Positions 45,430 through 57,062 of a stretch of 64,000 nucleotides of DNA are shown here, in pieces. A program made the position numbers and the translations under genes. The stretch's first letter is position 1, and each line of letters starts with the position of its first letter. The stretch is from Zerene cesonia (taxonomy: Eukaryota; Arthropoda; Insecta; Lepidoptera; Pieridae), in NCBI RefSeq assembly GCF_012273895.1, contig NC_052105.1:124001-188000 (forward strand), given 5' to 3'. Below the pieces are notes generated by a model, which searched no databases, was not told the DNA's origin, and saw nothing but the letters and a program-made list of their open reading frames with translations.

Positions 45430-45960
45430 CTCCTTACATGCGAGCACAACCAATCACCGCACGCTTTTAAAGTACCCACAACGTCTCTATTGGACGTAGT
45501 GACGCATATACGTCACACAGTATGCATCGATCTTCCGTGACGATCGGATCTCAAAACCGCCGGAGTGCCTTCACGAGGCCTCTAGACATTTCGTGTATAA
45601 TTCGCATACCGCCGGAGAGCCTTTATGACGCTTTCTTGTCACCGCATTAATCGAAGAGATCTTTCATAAAGATCGTAACCCGCAACCGCCGGGGAACCTC
45701 CTCGAGGTTCTTTAAATATCTCGGGCATTGTGCTAGTGTAACCCGCCTTCCCATTTGGTCGCGCTGAAACGCCGCTTGTGTATGTGTGGAGTGATGGACT
45801 GGATCTGGTCTGCCTGGCGCGAGCTGGAGGACCCTTGACCGCGTGGTGCTGTGCCGCGTGCTTGCTTGGACGCTACTCCCTCAGACGAGGTATGTGCCGT
45901 GTGTTCCCGTCTTTCTCTTTTTCGCTACACCACGTAGATTAATTTTTACAGTCCCCTTAA
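45430..45960 (+). promoter_or_regulatory. GC-rich structured leader-like or LTR-like block
   Basis: The block is GC-rich between AT-rich neighbours. It has an inverted CCAAT (ATTGG, about 45488-45493) beside GTGACG-N6-CGTCAC, then three copies of ACCGCCGG (45556, 45608, 45685), each followed by a small hairpin such as GAACCT-CCTCG-AGGTTC (45694-45710), and a further hairpin GATCTTT-CAT-AAAGATC. A short upstream-type ORF begins at an ATG near 45796. At 45889/45890 stands a strong splice donor GAG/GTATGT and 62 bp later an acceptor TTTTTACAG (ends 45951). TGGCGCGACCAG at about 45979 could be a retroviral-type primer binding site. Options are a gene's first exon, or a solo LTR plus leader. I cannot decide. 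Confidence 0.35.
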
Positions 45961-45999
45961 TATCGAAATTAATATATATTGGCGCGACCAGTAACCAAA

Positions 46000-46206
46000 C
46001 ATATTATTTGTTACAAAAATTCCATATCCTTTTCCCTTCCTTTCCGAGTCGAAGCCCTATTTTCAATCGTAATTCCTTTCCTTATCCCTTACCCCTTAAA
46101 AGTGGATATCCGAAGAGACATCACTTGTGCGAATGTTCATGGGCGGTGGTGATCGCTTACCATCAGGCGAACCACCAGCTCAGTTGCCCGCTATGACATA
46201 AAATAA
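46000..46206 (+). mobile_element. Retroelement 3' end (GGGCGGTGGT type)
   Basis: It contains CCCCTTAAAAGTGGATATCC, then GTTCATGGGCGGTGGTGATC, GCTTACCATCAGGCGAACC and a terminal CTATGACATAAAATAAATAA. The order matches the fragment at 7995-8142 and, more loosely, the tail of the minus-strand LINE at 44981. It is a common lepidopteran LINE/SINE end. The 117-codon frame 45843-46196 runs through this repeat and the block before it and is not a gene. Confidence 0.65.
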
Positions 46207-47296
46207 ATAAAATCTCTTAACGAGACTTGTATGTTTCATTGGATGATAATGTTGAGCATTTTTTGTATTAAATGCATTGGTCGAATCTAGGAAAGCGCAA
46301 TATTTGGTTTGGCATGGTATTTTATTGTGATGTATTTTGTTCAGTAATAGATACTGGTCTACGCAGACCACTGACAAATCATCGAACAAAGTAAAACAAA
46401 ATATTAATGGAACAGTATTCCAAATGGATTAAAATGTTGACAATCTTAATTGGCAATCTATCTTACTTTGATCTAGACAAAACTTTATCTATCTTGTTCC
46501 TGTATTAACATTACAAGATAAACAAACAATGACAGAAGTATGTATTTGCATTTGATATAACCGCGGGTCCAGTTTCATGGATTAGAAATAAATGTGTGAA
46601 ATCTATACAACGATTTGCTTCAATGATTTGTTTGCATATCATATGCGTAGGTGCGTAATTTAGTGATTAAGATATTCCATTATAAATTCCTCATCCCTAA
46701 TCTAAAACAAATTTCAGAAATTTGATTCTAAACATCGCTAAGGGGATAAACATTTCATAAGTGACTAACCAAGTTTTATGCACCCCATCTTACAAATAAA
46801 TAACATGACTCAACGCCCCTGTATATTGAATAATCCACAATTATTCAAATTGAAATGCGCGCAGTAATGCATTTCCTTAGATTGAGCATTCACCGAGCGT
46901 GAAGTACGGAGGGTGAGGAGGTAATTATTTAAACGATATTATAGAATCGTACCTCAATGCTTTCTTGCGATCAATAACTCATAATGAATAATTTGTTTTT
47001 ATATAACGTGTCCATTTAATTTATTTTCATAATGATTTGATCAGAAGTAATAATCAGTATTTTAAATGTAAACAATTTAACTATGCGAAAAACCCCATTC
47101 AACCCCATTCACTCACTCTGAAACTCACAATTTTTTTGAGTGGGGAAATATATGCTCACACTGCACACAAGTGACTTTAGATGTAACTGGTGTTTCGGTT
47201 TTCCTAAAAAGTAGTCTATATAACTCAAGATATTAATGCGAAACTTTGAATGATTGTTACTAATTAAACTGCAGAACGGATTCAGATGAAACTTTG

Positions 47297-47333
47297 TAGT
47301 ATAGAAGCATACCTGCAGTATGCTACTATACTA
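47297..47333. repeat. 16-bp inverted repeat with one mismatch, 5-nt loop
   Basis: TAGTATAGAAGCATAC (47297-47312) pairs with GTATGCTACTATACTA (47318-47333) in 15 of 16 positions around CTGCA. It is the same size class as the hairpins at 6874, 25869 and 37858. Confidence 0.75.
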
Positions 47334-47549
47334 CCCAACACATAAGCTTAACACATAAGCCTTAGAAACATGTGCTTTATAACAATACATAAATATACAA
47401 AAAACCACTACATAAAGATGAAAAGTTACATAATACAACCATAAAAGATACAATTTTAATTTTGTAATATAAGTATTTTATCCGAGACTTTTAAACGATT
47501 TTCACGAAAAAAGTTCATAAAACTATCGCATAAATGTCGCTAACCGTTG

Positions 47550-47680
47550 TGAATGCGGTTCGATTCCCGCTAACGTGATAAAATATTCATCTGGCGTGAC
47601 GTCACGGCCCTACCAAATTCAATATGTCTCAATTTGATGCCCCACGGACGGGGCGCGGAGGCTCTGGGACATTACGGAAC
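47550..47680. promoter_or_regulatory. GC-rich block with consensus CRE
   Basis: A perfect TGACGTCA lies at 47597-47604 inside GGCGTGACGTCACGGCC, followed by GCCCCACGGACGGGGC, a GC hairpin (GCCCC-ACGGAC-GGGGC, about 47639-47654). The block resembles 43210-43330 only in having a CRE in GC-rich context. A GGTTCGATTCC box at about 47562 suggests a pol III box B, but no box A or tRNA fold is present. Confidence 0.3.
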
Positions 47681-49074
47681 TCTGCTTTTATATATTATGT
47701 TATATGTAATGGTATATTTATACCATTCAAAAGTGTGTATTCGCAAAATTTTGGTTTAATACAATATTTATAATTATTATTAACTTAATAGGCAAATAGG
47801 CAATAACAATTAGGCTGTTACATAGACCTAATATAATCCCAAAAGTACATTTTATCGAACAACAAATTTTGTTATTTGAATGTATTTGAGAACTCAAAAG
47901 AGTGTATAACAGGAGACAATAAAGAAAGGAAGATGAAAAGGTCATAGGATAGGTATTTCAAAATAAATCAAATTTTAAATGAAAATAATAAGTAGCAAGA
48001 ACAAAATCTTTATTATTCTTACATTATTTATAGAACTTATAAGCGCTGTTCATAAAACACTGGAATCGAAAAAAATATCTAAATACGAAGCTTTATATCT
48101 CTAGGTATCAACGTAGGTATATCGTTAAAGAGAATTTAGTTCGGAGGCGATGTTAAAGGCCGGGATTAAAACTAGGCAGACGGAGTCGGATTATGCAGTA
48201 GTTATTAAATAACTTCGCGAGGACCAACTTTCGAAGCTATTCTAACTAATAGTCCGATCGTTTAAGATATTTTTAAATTGAAACGTCAATAATTTCGAAT
48301 TCGAATTGCAGTTTTGAATATTAATCCTTCGATACTTTTATGAAGTTATTTAACGTTAAGTTGTAAAGTTTTATAGTTTTACGAAATGAGGGGAGTGGAA
48401 TGGAACTGTTTCGGAATTTTAATTTATTTCGTGAAATGTTTTGTGATTTACGTATTTACAGCTTTTGATGTTTTTGTGGTAGAATATGTAACTAGAAACC
48501 TTATTTGTTTGTTTTAATATGTGCTGATCACAAAAAGGTTTTTTGATATAGAATTAGTTGTAAAATGTTCTGTTTGGTTTGGCTGGTTTATAAAACTTTA
48601 TTAGTGTAAGTTAAAAAGTGTTTTATTTTTCAATAGCAACTGCTATTATTCTCGTATTTAATTAATTTTCAATTTATGTCTTTTTACTCTTTTTTTCAAG
48701 AGGAAGGGTAAATTTGCCTGTGGATCTTACGGAAGTCTCTGAAGATATGTCGGCAGTTTCGTATTTATTTATTTATTTATTCTATACAAGAAGGTACTCT
48801 TGCTTATTATGTATGAAACGTGTATTTTATAATATTATAATAAAATACGACTCCTCAGTGGAAAAGTTTTGAGTATTCTGCGTAGAGCATCGTGTTATGT
48901 CTGACCATACGAGGGTCACAGATATCCTTTGGGACCCAGTTACAACTATATGATAACAATTAATGCCATAAATTAATTTCCTATAAAAATCTAAAGCACG
49001 GTGAATGACTAAAATCACATCATAAATTAACTTTTTTTTATTCTAAATAAAAGGTTAATTAAAAAAAAAAGAAT

Positions 49075-49186
49075 GCTACAGCATTTCATTATATGATAAA
49101 TCCTACCCCAGAAAAAATAGAGGATGAAAGTTTGTACCATAAATATGTATTAAGACCGCGCGGGCGAAACTGCGGGCATTAGCTAG
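49075..49186 (+). mobile_element. Decayed Helitron-like 3' portion
   Basis: The stretch ends CGCGGGCGAAACTGCGGGCA, then TTAGCTAG (CTAG at 49183-49186) before a T, like other Helitron-like ends in the window. AAATCCTACCCCAGAAAAAA near its left may be the last recognisable interior. The 5' end is not found. Confidence 0.45.
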
Positions 49187-49559
49187 TTATTTTTATATAA
49201 ATAAACATTATATTTAACAAAACCCAATTATAGTAATTTATTATAATTGCTAAAACGTACAAACTGTAACCGTCTGCTTGTAAGGCTAAAGGATCGGGAA
49301 CTCGCGGTTGTCCTGTTAATGGGATTGCTGGTTAGACCATCCTATGGGACTACCGCCTATTAACTACATATACCTTCCTCGCTTGGTTATTCGTACTAAT
49401 AAAATACATTTTAAACTAAAAGCACTTAATTCACTTCATTCACACACTCCACCTTTATTCATTTTTAAACTTTGATGATGTGCGAAACTGTCGTAGTTTT
49501 AAAAAGTAAAGTAAAAAATTAAAATATACAAAGTGAGTAAAAATGAAAGCTGGTCAAAT
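49187..49559. other. Stretch without recognised features
   Basis: No gene or repeat is identified. A slightly GC-richer patch at 49260-49370 is not recognised. Confidence 0.55.
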
Positions 49560-49733
49560 AAGTGCTTTATAGTATTTTCTTGTGTTTGATTTTACGCGAG
49601 TATTATACATTTAGAAATTTATTCATTATATTTTTAACCCAACGGTTAGGTAACCCAGAAGGTTAATAATATAATGGATAAACGGTGATTAAAATCCGTT
49701 AAAAAGTCATTTATTTCTAAAAAGTGCTTTATA
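49560..49733 (-). mobile_element. Unrecognised 12-bp-TSD family, copy B (150-bp unit)
   Basis: AAGTGCTTTATA stands at 49560-49571 and 49722-49733, bracketing 49572-49721. On the plus strand the unit starts GTATTTTCTTGTGTTTG, continues ACGCGAGTATTATACATTTA, then a shortened, diverged palindrome (TTCATTATATTTTTAACCC against GGTTAATAATATAATGGAT) and ends TTATTTCTAAA. Compared with copy A it has lost part of the left arm and most of the GC-rich centre. The constant terminus is on the left here, hence minus orientation by the convention used for copy A. Confidence 0.8.
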
Positions 49734-49964
49734 TGTTTAAAATTGAAATTTTATTAAAATCTAACACTCTAAAATGTAGTTCCACCAAGAGGCAACAAAG
49801 GACGGTATAACTTATCTTCTATACATTATAAATTGTTATATAATTTATAGCAAACTGATAGTACGATTGTGAGTTAGACGAATAAAATAGTATATTTATT
49901 AACAATTATTACAATTTATTGTTATGATGAGTATAATTAACGATTACATTAACAAGAAGTATGG
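49734..49964. other. AT-rich stretch, nothing recognised
   Basis: No gene, repeat or motif is supported between copy B and the SINE. Confidence 0.55.
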
Positions 49965-49978
49965 TAGACATTTGCTCA

Positions 49979-50277
49979 TCATCATCAGCCCATACACGTT
50001 CCCACTGCTGGGACACAGGCCTCCTATGAGGGTTCAGGCCATAATCCACCACGCTGGCCAAGTGCGGGTTGGCAGATATCACATGTCGTCGAACTTTTGA
50101 TTCTTAGACATGCCGGTTTCCTCACGATGTTTTCCTTCACCGTTTTAAGCAGTGGTGATGTTATCCACATGTGCAGATAAATTGAAAAATCAATTTATTT
50201 CCTGCACGCTCGCCCGGTCTCGAACCCCGACTTATCAATTTTGAAGTCCGAGGTTCTCACCACTGAGCCACCACTGC
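49979..50277 (-). mobile_element. tRNA-derived SINE, copy 3, full length
   Basis: On the minus strand it begins AGCAGTGGTGGCTCAGTGG with box A TGGCTCAGTGG, has box B GGTTCGAGACC, and ends ATGGGCTGATGATGATGA. It is nearly identical to copy 1 over its whole length. A 14-bp direct repeat TAGACATTTGCTCA flanks it exactly (49965-49978 and 50278-50291). The perfect duplication and high identity argue for a recent insertion. Confidence 0.92.
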
Positions 50278-50291
50278 TAGACATTTGCTCA

Positions 50292-50778
50292 AATATGCCA
50301 TTTTTCTTGAAAGGCTTTATCCCAAGATTTGCAGAATACATAGCCAAGGCGTGAATTGAAATAAAGAGTTAATACTTATATAGAATAACATGACCAGAAA
50401 ATAAGACTATATTTATATCAATGAGTTAGTATTTACCTCAACTAATTCCATCACTAGTTCAGTTAGACTTCTCGCGTTTGAATGCAGATTTACAAAACGT
50501 GCAGTTTTATTGAATAAATTTTATTGCAAAGAGAGCACATGTCTAGCTCTGGGCTACATCTGTTCTCTTTGATACTAAACATAAAATCTAGACTTTAAAA
50601 AGGCAGTATAAATCTTATTGATTCCGCTCGCTGTCTAAAAATATATTGGTTTTGTGTGTAAAGTCTTTTATATATAAAAGGATCTATTTTCGATGCTTGT
50701 GAAAAGAAAAAGAAATATTTTGCGTTTATTAATATTTAACGACCTAAAAGCTTACATTCCAGTTTACAGAAGAGAACA
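50292..50778. other. AT-rich stretch before a gap
   Basis: No gene, repeat or motif is supported. Confidence 0.55.
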
Positions 50779-51778
50779 NNNNNNNNNNNNNNNNNNNNNN
50801 NNNNNNNNNNNNNNNNNNNNNNNNNNNNNNNNNNNNNNNNNNNNNNNNNNNNNNNNNNNNNNNNNNNNNNNNNNNNNNNNNNNNNNNNNNNNNNNNNNNN
50901 NNNNNNNNNNNNNNNNNNNNNNNNNNNNNNNNNNNNNNNNNNNNNNNNNNNNNNNNNNNNNNNNNNNNNNNNNNNNNNNNNNNNNNNNNNNNNNNNNNNN
51001 NNNNNNNNNNNNNNNNNNNNNNNNNNNNNNNNNNNNNNNNNNNNNNNNNNNNNNNNNNNNNNNNNNNNNNNNNNNNNNNNNNNNNNNNNNNNNNNNNNNN
51101 NNNNNNNNNNNNNNNNNNNNNNNNNNNNNNNNNNNNNNNNNNNNNNNNNNNNNNNNNNNNNNNNNNNNNNNNNNNNNNNNNNNNNNNNNNNNNNNNNNNN
51201 NNNNNNNNNNNNNNNNNNNNNNNNNNNNNNNNNNNNNNNNNNNNNNNNNNNNNNNNNNNNNNNNNNNNNNNNNNNNNNNNNNNNNNNNNNNNNNNNNNNN
51301 NNNNNNNNNNNNNNNNNNNNNNNNNNNNNNNNNNNNNNNNNNNNNNNNNNNNNNNNNNNNNNNNNNNNNNNNNNNNNNNNNNNNNNNNNNNNNNNNNNNN
51401 NNNNNNNNNNNNNNNNNNNNNNNNNNNNNNNNNNNNNNNNNNNNNNNNNNNNNNNNNNNNNNNNNNNNNNNNNNNNNNNNNNNNNNNNNNNNNNNNNNNN
51501 NNNNNNNNNNNNNNNNNNNNNNNNNNNNNNNNNNNNNNNNNNNNNNNNNNNNNNNNNNNNNNNNNNNNNNNNNNNNNNNNNNNNNNNNNNNNNNNNNNNN
51601 NNNNNNNNNNNNNNNNNNNNNNNNNNNNNNNNNNNNNNNNNNNNNNNNNNNNNNNNNNNNNNNNNNNNNNNNNNNNNNNNNNNNNNNNNNNNNNNNNNNN
51701 NNNNNNNNNNNNNNNNNNNNNNNNNNNNNNNNNNNNNNNNNNNNNNNNNNNNNNNNNNNNNNNNNNNNNNNNNNNNNN
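50779..51778. other. Assembly gap, 1000 N
   Basis: The run of exactly 1000 N is a placeholder. Neither edge shows a recognised repeat. Confidence 0.99.
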
Positions 51779-53493
51779 TCCTTACACGACAATGTAATTT
51801 AATAATGTTATACATTGAAAAGGTACTGCTACACTACCTGTAGTAACAGTTGCTGACGAAAATAAATAAAGGTACAAAAATGCAGTAAGGTTGGTAGCAT
51901 CTAGTTAAATATATATGAAACGGTCAGAGTTATTAAATAACTTCCAAGTCCACACTAATTTATCGGTATTTTATACAGGAACGTAGCATAATGTCGCCGT
52001 AGTATACCGTCCGCGCTATTTAGGGGCTTTGGGCATTTCATGATTTAATGTTAATTTAGTGGATAATAATATGACTTTAAACATTTTACTGCCTTTTACT
52101 TCCTCACGTAGACTATGCGGTTTATGTGATTAGGTGTTTACATTTTAAAGACATCTAAAGGATGAAATATAGGTGGTGGAGACCACTTTACATAAGGTGG
52201 CCACTAACTCCTTTGCTTGCTCAACCACAAATAAGAAAATAATAAAAAATAACACGGTTTCAAGTCACTATGTTACTTCTAGATAGTTAGGCAGAAGTCA
52301 TTAGAAAGGTAGTACATAATGATTTTAATTTTATTTAAAACACGGAGGAAACCCTATATTACGATTTACGTTACTGTAATTTGACCCCTGTGACATGGTA
52401 ATATAACGCCAAATATCCTTAATTCAAGTCAGCTTAAAACTGTCTAGTCTCTGTCTAGACAATACAATGCAGAGACAAAAAGTTACCAAGCACCTGCTGA
52501 ATATCTACATATTCAGGTTTAATTTAATATTGGTCTTTATGAGCGGTGGGGATAACGAGATGCAATCGTAAATAGGCGACATCGTCGTAAAAAGGCATGT
52601 TCATGAGGGCATCGCTATATATGTAATTGGTGCAATTTTGCTGAAATATATTATGCATGACATTATATCATTGTTAGATGTTCGTTTAATAATTTTTTGC
52701 TGCAGTTTTATTTTGCTTAACCACCATAAATATTATAATATAATGTGGAAATATATTACTGCACATAATAAATTAAAAACAGACAGCAAACAGACTTACT
52801 TTATTAATTATAAATTTAATTGAAATATCACATTCGTTATCTGGAGGCATTAATGGATAAGTTTCAGAACAGCAGTATTATATATAACAATGATAATAAT
52901 GACTTATTAACAGCAAATGCACACATGAAGCGCACGTGACGTTTCCCTAACTTCCCGGGAACAACGCAAGTTGCATTTGTTTGCGCCAACTCCCTTGAAG
53001 ACCAACACTGAGTTGAATGTGTTTGCTCATTGACTACGGTTCACTGAGTTACTGAGGTAATTACATTAGTTATATAGGCAGGTATGTATGTATGTGTGAC
53101 TTGGCTTTTGTAGTAATACGGTTTAATTATACGAGTATATTATTATGTATATAATGTTGAGGTTAGAAATCATATTTAGTTCAGTGTGTAGCTCTAAAAA
53201 AATATGATTGATTTAACTGGTGATAAAACCGCTTTCTATGAGGTACTTTATAAAAAATAATTTACTGTTTGTCTGCTCTTTCTAACTAATCTTTGAAAGG
53301 TCCATATCGATCTTGAATAAATTTTCACAGATACCCGATACCATAAGAAGTATCTTTGACTCGACTTTCAGTTTTTACTTCATTAAGAAAACAATAAATA
53401 AAAGAAAATAATAAACATATTGTTATACAATAAAAAAAAACTCAAATAAAATAGACAAAGTGCCATCTCATAAGTAAAAAAATATATAAATGA
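51779..53493. other. AT-rich stretch, nothing recognised
   Basis: No gene is supported. A palindromic TTCCCGGGAA at about 52954-52963 is STAT-like but isolated. Confidence 0.55.
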
Positions 53494-53708
53494 CTAGCAA
53501 ACCCGGCGAACTCCGTTTCGCCACCAGATGGCTGTATGTGAAAAATGATTTTCCCGCTTTTCTGTTGAAATTTTTCCCAAATTTTCTTTGCTATAAACCT
53601 CACGGAGCCCGAGACCTTTCAAACGAATGCAAAACCGTGGAAATCGGTTCGTGCGTTCTCGAGTTATAGCGTCAGGAAGGAAAACCCGACTTATTTTTAT
53701 ATAGTAGA
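53494..53708 (-). mobile_element. Non-autonomous Helitron-like element, clearest copy
   Basis: On the minus strand it starts TCTACTATATAAAAATAAG after an A and ends GGGTTTGCTAG (CTAG at 53494-53497) before a T. Seven bases inside the CTAG lies a perfect stem GGCGAA/TTCGCC around 6 nt (53505-53522), the diagnostic Helitron 3' hairpin. No flanking duplication is seen. I recognise it as a widespread lepidopteran repeat. The 83-codon frame within it (53494-53745) is incidental. Confidence 0.78.
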
Positions 53709-55979
53709 TATTCATGATATTCATGATATTCCAATCACAGCTCAAATCATTTATTCATAAAGATATGATGTTCTCTTATGAACGTGAACCTTAAACTAAG
53801 TTTACAGCCGCATACGGAATCGCGCTGAGTTTTCAGAAAAACTGTCAAGGAACTGCGACGGATGGACTTGAGTACCTCATCTTACGAATATCATACGCAT
53901 ATAAAGCACTACCAATATATAAGATTGTGGAAAATATAGTATTGTTACGTTAACCATATTAATTGGATTACATTATATAGTTTTTAGCAGTATATACACA
54001 TGTACATAAATAACTACATAGATACAAGAATATAAGGGACGTTAATGTTGTCAATGGAAACATGAAACATTTGATTGGCTGAAGTATTTTCATAACCCTT
54101 TAGGTGCAAAAAGTAAATAGGATAAAAAATCCTGCACAACGAGAATTTCATTCTAACTACTAGAAGTTACAAGAAAGAATTCTTGCCACTAAAATTTAAA
54201 CTTTTGTGAATATTATTAATCATAAATCAGCAACAATAATAAAAATAATACAATAGTATAATAAAAAAAAAAATAGATCTGTAAATGCACAAAACAATTG
54301 TTATAATGAAAACCACTCAATTTTAAATCGTTGCCGAATTAAAAAAGAGCTGTAATATTTGCAGCTTTTAATTAAATAAAGTAAATCCAACTAAAATCTA
54401 ATAGTGATAAAGTTGTTTGTTGAAGTTATAATGGTTGCAGTGCAGGGCTCGTAGCTCTGTGTCACCTGTGTTACAAAATGCTGTTAAGTTGTGATTGCAC
54501 ATACTAAATTAAATTCAACTCTTAATTAGATAAAATTTGAAGGAATAAGGGATGTTGTTTTTTTATGAATCGTAATTTGAGGCTTATGTTTACTTGATTT
54601 ATGTGTAAATCATCTGTGTACCAGGCATGGTTTAGAGAAAATTTTAATAATGACACCAAAAATCGATTAAAATTCTCAACAACAAGTTCGTATTGTGACA
54701 AAAAAAATAGGTCATGACAGAAATTGTGCAGGTTCTTGCATCATGTATAATTTTAAAGGGATTTAATGTCTTATAATTAATGATCTGTTTAATTGAAAAT
54801 TGGCATAAAATGCAAATTGTATTTTTATTTAGATTCGTCAACTTAGTGTTACATTAAGAAAAGACTACACAACATTTTAGGCTCTATGCTTCAAAAACTT
54901 TTCTTCCCTTCAATTTCGAGTTTCATCATTTAAAAAGTGAAACAAAAAAAAATATCTGGTTTCAAATTAATTAAACGTAAAATATGATCCAGCGAACTGC
55001 GCCAAATTGTATGAAGCCCACAATAGCTACACCAGCCATTGTTGCGTAAAACTATATCCACTGATAGTTATCAATTTAGTTTTATTTCCATTTTCAAAGC
55101 TCCGCGTGATGCTGTGAAAGAGTATTAGAGTTTTGGGTAGACGTGGTTGGGCGCGTTAATAGGCTTTAAGCCTAAGGTATAGAAGGGCAAAGACATCTAA
55201 TGACCAGAAAGCGGCTCATTGACTTCTCAGCCTTGGGAAGGACGTCTTTTATTAATTTCTTTGTTATGTTTATTTAAAATTTACGTAACAATTTTTTAAC
55301 GTATTCTTACAGATCTTACATTAGCTATGTATTTAATCAACTCTAATAATTTTTATAGCGAGGTTTAGAGTACATCTTATCAATTATCTGGACGACTAAT
55401 AAAGTAAAATTGCATTCTGAATAAAATGTGTGGTTATAATATTATAAATTCACCTAATTGCTCTAAATTGTATGGAACAATCTACAAATAATTTCTGCGC
55501 TTCAAATTCTTGAAATCTCGTCGAGTTTCACTTACGGCTGAGTTAAAAATAAATCGAACAATTTACTTTCAATCCGAGGCTGGATAATGCGATAAAATTG
55601 AATGGTCCGCACTAAACACGTATCACGTAGCGTGTAAACATACCACTTTTTATACGGGATTATGTGACGGTGCAGAATTTTCTAAATAGCTTAATTATAG
55701 CTTTAGGTGCTGCGTTCCCGTAAAACCTCCATTTGAGCGCAACCTCACGTTTGAGATATCGTGATAGCGGTCAATGATTGAACCGAAATGGAAAAATTCG
55801 ATATTAAGTCCAAAGGGCTAAGGTGAAACTATATTATTCATGACGCTTTTAATATTCATTGTATTTCTTAGTGTGTCTCAAAAATTGATGGATAAAACTT
55901 GTGCTTAGCACACCCGTGAATACCTGATGGAATAATACATTTTGTGTAATAATAATTTATCGTTTTTAGCAAGTTTAAA
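53709..55979. other. AT-rich non-coding stretch
   Basis: No gene, repeat family or structured motif is recognised. The frame at 54644-54841 has no family features. Confidence 0.6.
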
Positions 55980-56979
55980 NNNNNNNNNNNNNNNNNNNNN
56001 NNNNNNNNNNNNNNNNNNNNNNNNNNNNNNNNNNNNNNNNNNNNNNNNNNNNNNNNNNNNNNNNNNNNNNNNNNNNNNNNNNNNNNNNNNNNNNNNNNNN
56101 NNNNNNNNNNNNNNNNNNNNNNNNNNNNNNNNNNNNNNNNNNNNNNNNNNNNNNNNNNNNNNNNNNNNNNNNNNNNNNNNNNNNNNNNNNNNNNNNNNNN
56201 NNNNNNNNNNNNNNNNNNNNNNNNNNNNNNNNNNNNNNNNNNNNNNNNNNNNNNNNNNNNNNNNNNNNNNNNNNNNNNNNNNNNNNNNNNNNNNNNNNNN
56301 NNNNNNNNNNNNNNNNNNNNNNNNNNNNNNNNNNNNNNNNNNNNNNNNNNNNNNNNNNNNNNNNNNNNNNNNNNNNNNNNNNNNNNNNNNNNNNNNNNNN
56401 NNNNNNNNNNNNNNNNNNNNNNNNNNNNNNNNNNNNNNNNNNNNNNNNNNNNNNNNNNNNNNNNNNNNNNNNNNNNNNNNNNNNNNNNNNNNNNNNNNNN
56501 NNNNNNNNNNNNNNNNNNNNNNNNNNNNNNNNNNNNNNNNNNNNNNNNNNNNNNNNNNNNNNNNNNNNNNNNNNNNNNNNNNNNNNNNNNNNNNNNNNNN
56601 NNNNNNNNNNNNNNNNNNNNNNNNNNNNNNNNNNNNNNNNNNNNNNNNNNNNNNNNNNNNNNNNNNNNNNNNNNNNNNNNNNNNNNNNNNNNNNNNNNNN
56701 NNNNNNNNNNNNNNNNNNNNNNNNNNNNNNNNNNNNNNNNNNNNNNNNNNNNNNNNNNNNNNNNNNNNNNNNNNNNNNNNNNNNNNNNNNNNNNNNNNNN
56801 NNNNNNNNNNNNNNNNNNNNNNNNNNNNNNNNNNNNNNNNNNNNNNNNNNNNNNNNNNNNNNNNNNNNNNNNNNNNNNNNNNNNNNNNNNNNNNNNNNNN
56901 NNNNNNNNNNNNNNNNNNNNNNNNNNNNNNNNNNNNNNNNNNNNNNNNNNNNNNNNNNNNNNNNNNNNNNNNNNNNNNN
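55980..56979. other. Assembly gap, 1000 N
   Basis: The run of exactly 1000 N ends directly inside a dispersed repeat (56980-57062), so the missing sequence is probably repetitive. Confidence 0.99.
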
Positions 56980-57062
56980 TTCTGTGGGGGTGTGGTACTT
57001 CCCCGGTGCGAGCTGGCCCAATTCGTGCCGAAGCGTGCTCGACTACCACATATAAGATTATA
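56980..57062 (+). repeat. Dispersed retroelement 3' fragment, copy 2
   Basis: TGTGGGGGTGTGGTACTTCC, then CCGGTGCGAGCTGGCCCAAT, TCGTGCCGAAGCGTGCTCGA and CTACCACATATAA. It shares CCAATTCGTGCCGAAGC and the following context with 36438-36518. Its 5' part lies in the gap. Confidence 0.6.

Larger units (their letters stand above)
46207..49074. other. AT-rich non-coding stretch
   Basis: No gene is recognised. It holds a 37-nt near-perfect hairpin (47297-47333) in what may be an old Helitron-like scrap (AACGGATTCAGATGAAACTTT just before), and a GC block with a CRE (47550-47680). Frames at 46180-46389 and 47727-47945 are domain-free. Confidence 0.55.

Noticed and set aside
45843..46196. 117-codon plus-strand frame
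   Set aside because: It crosses a probable intron-like interval and a known repeat 3' end, and its residues show no domain.
47530..47580. Possible tRNA gene (GGTTCGATTCCCGC)
   Set aside because: Only a box-B-like T arm is visible; there is no box A, anticodon arm or acceptor stem.
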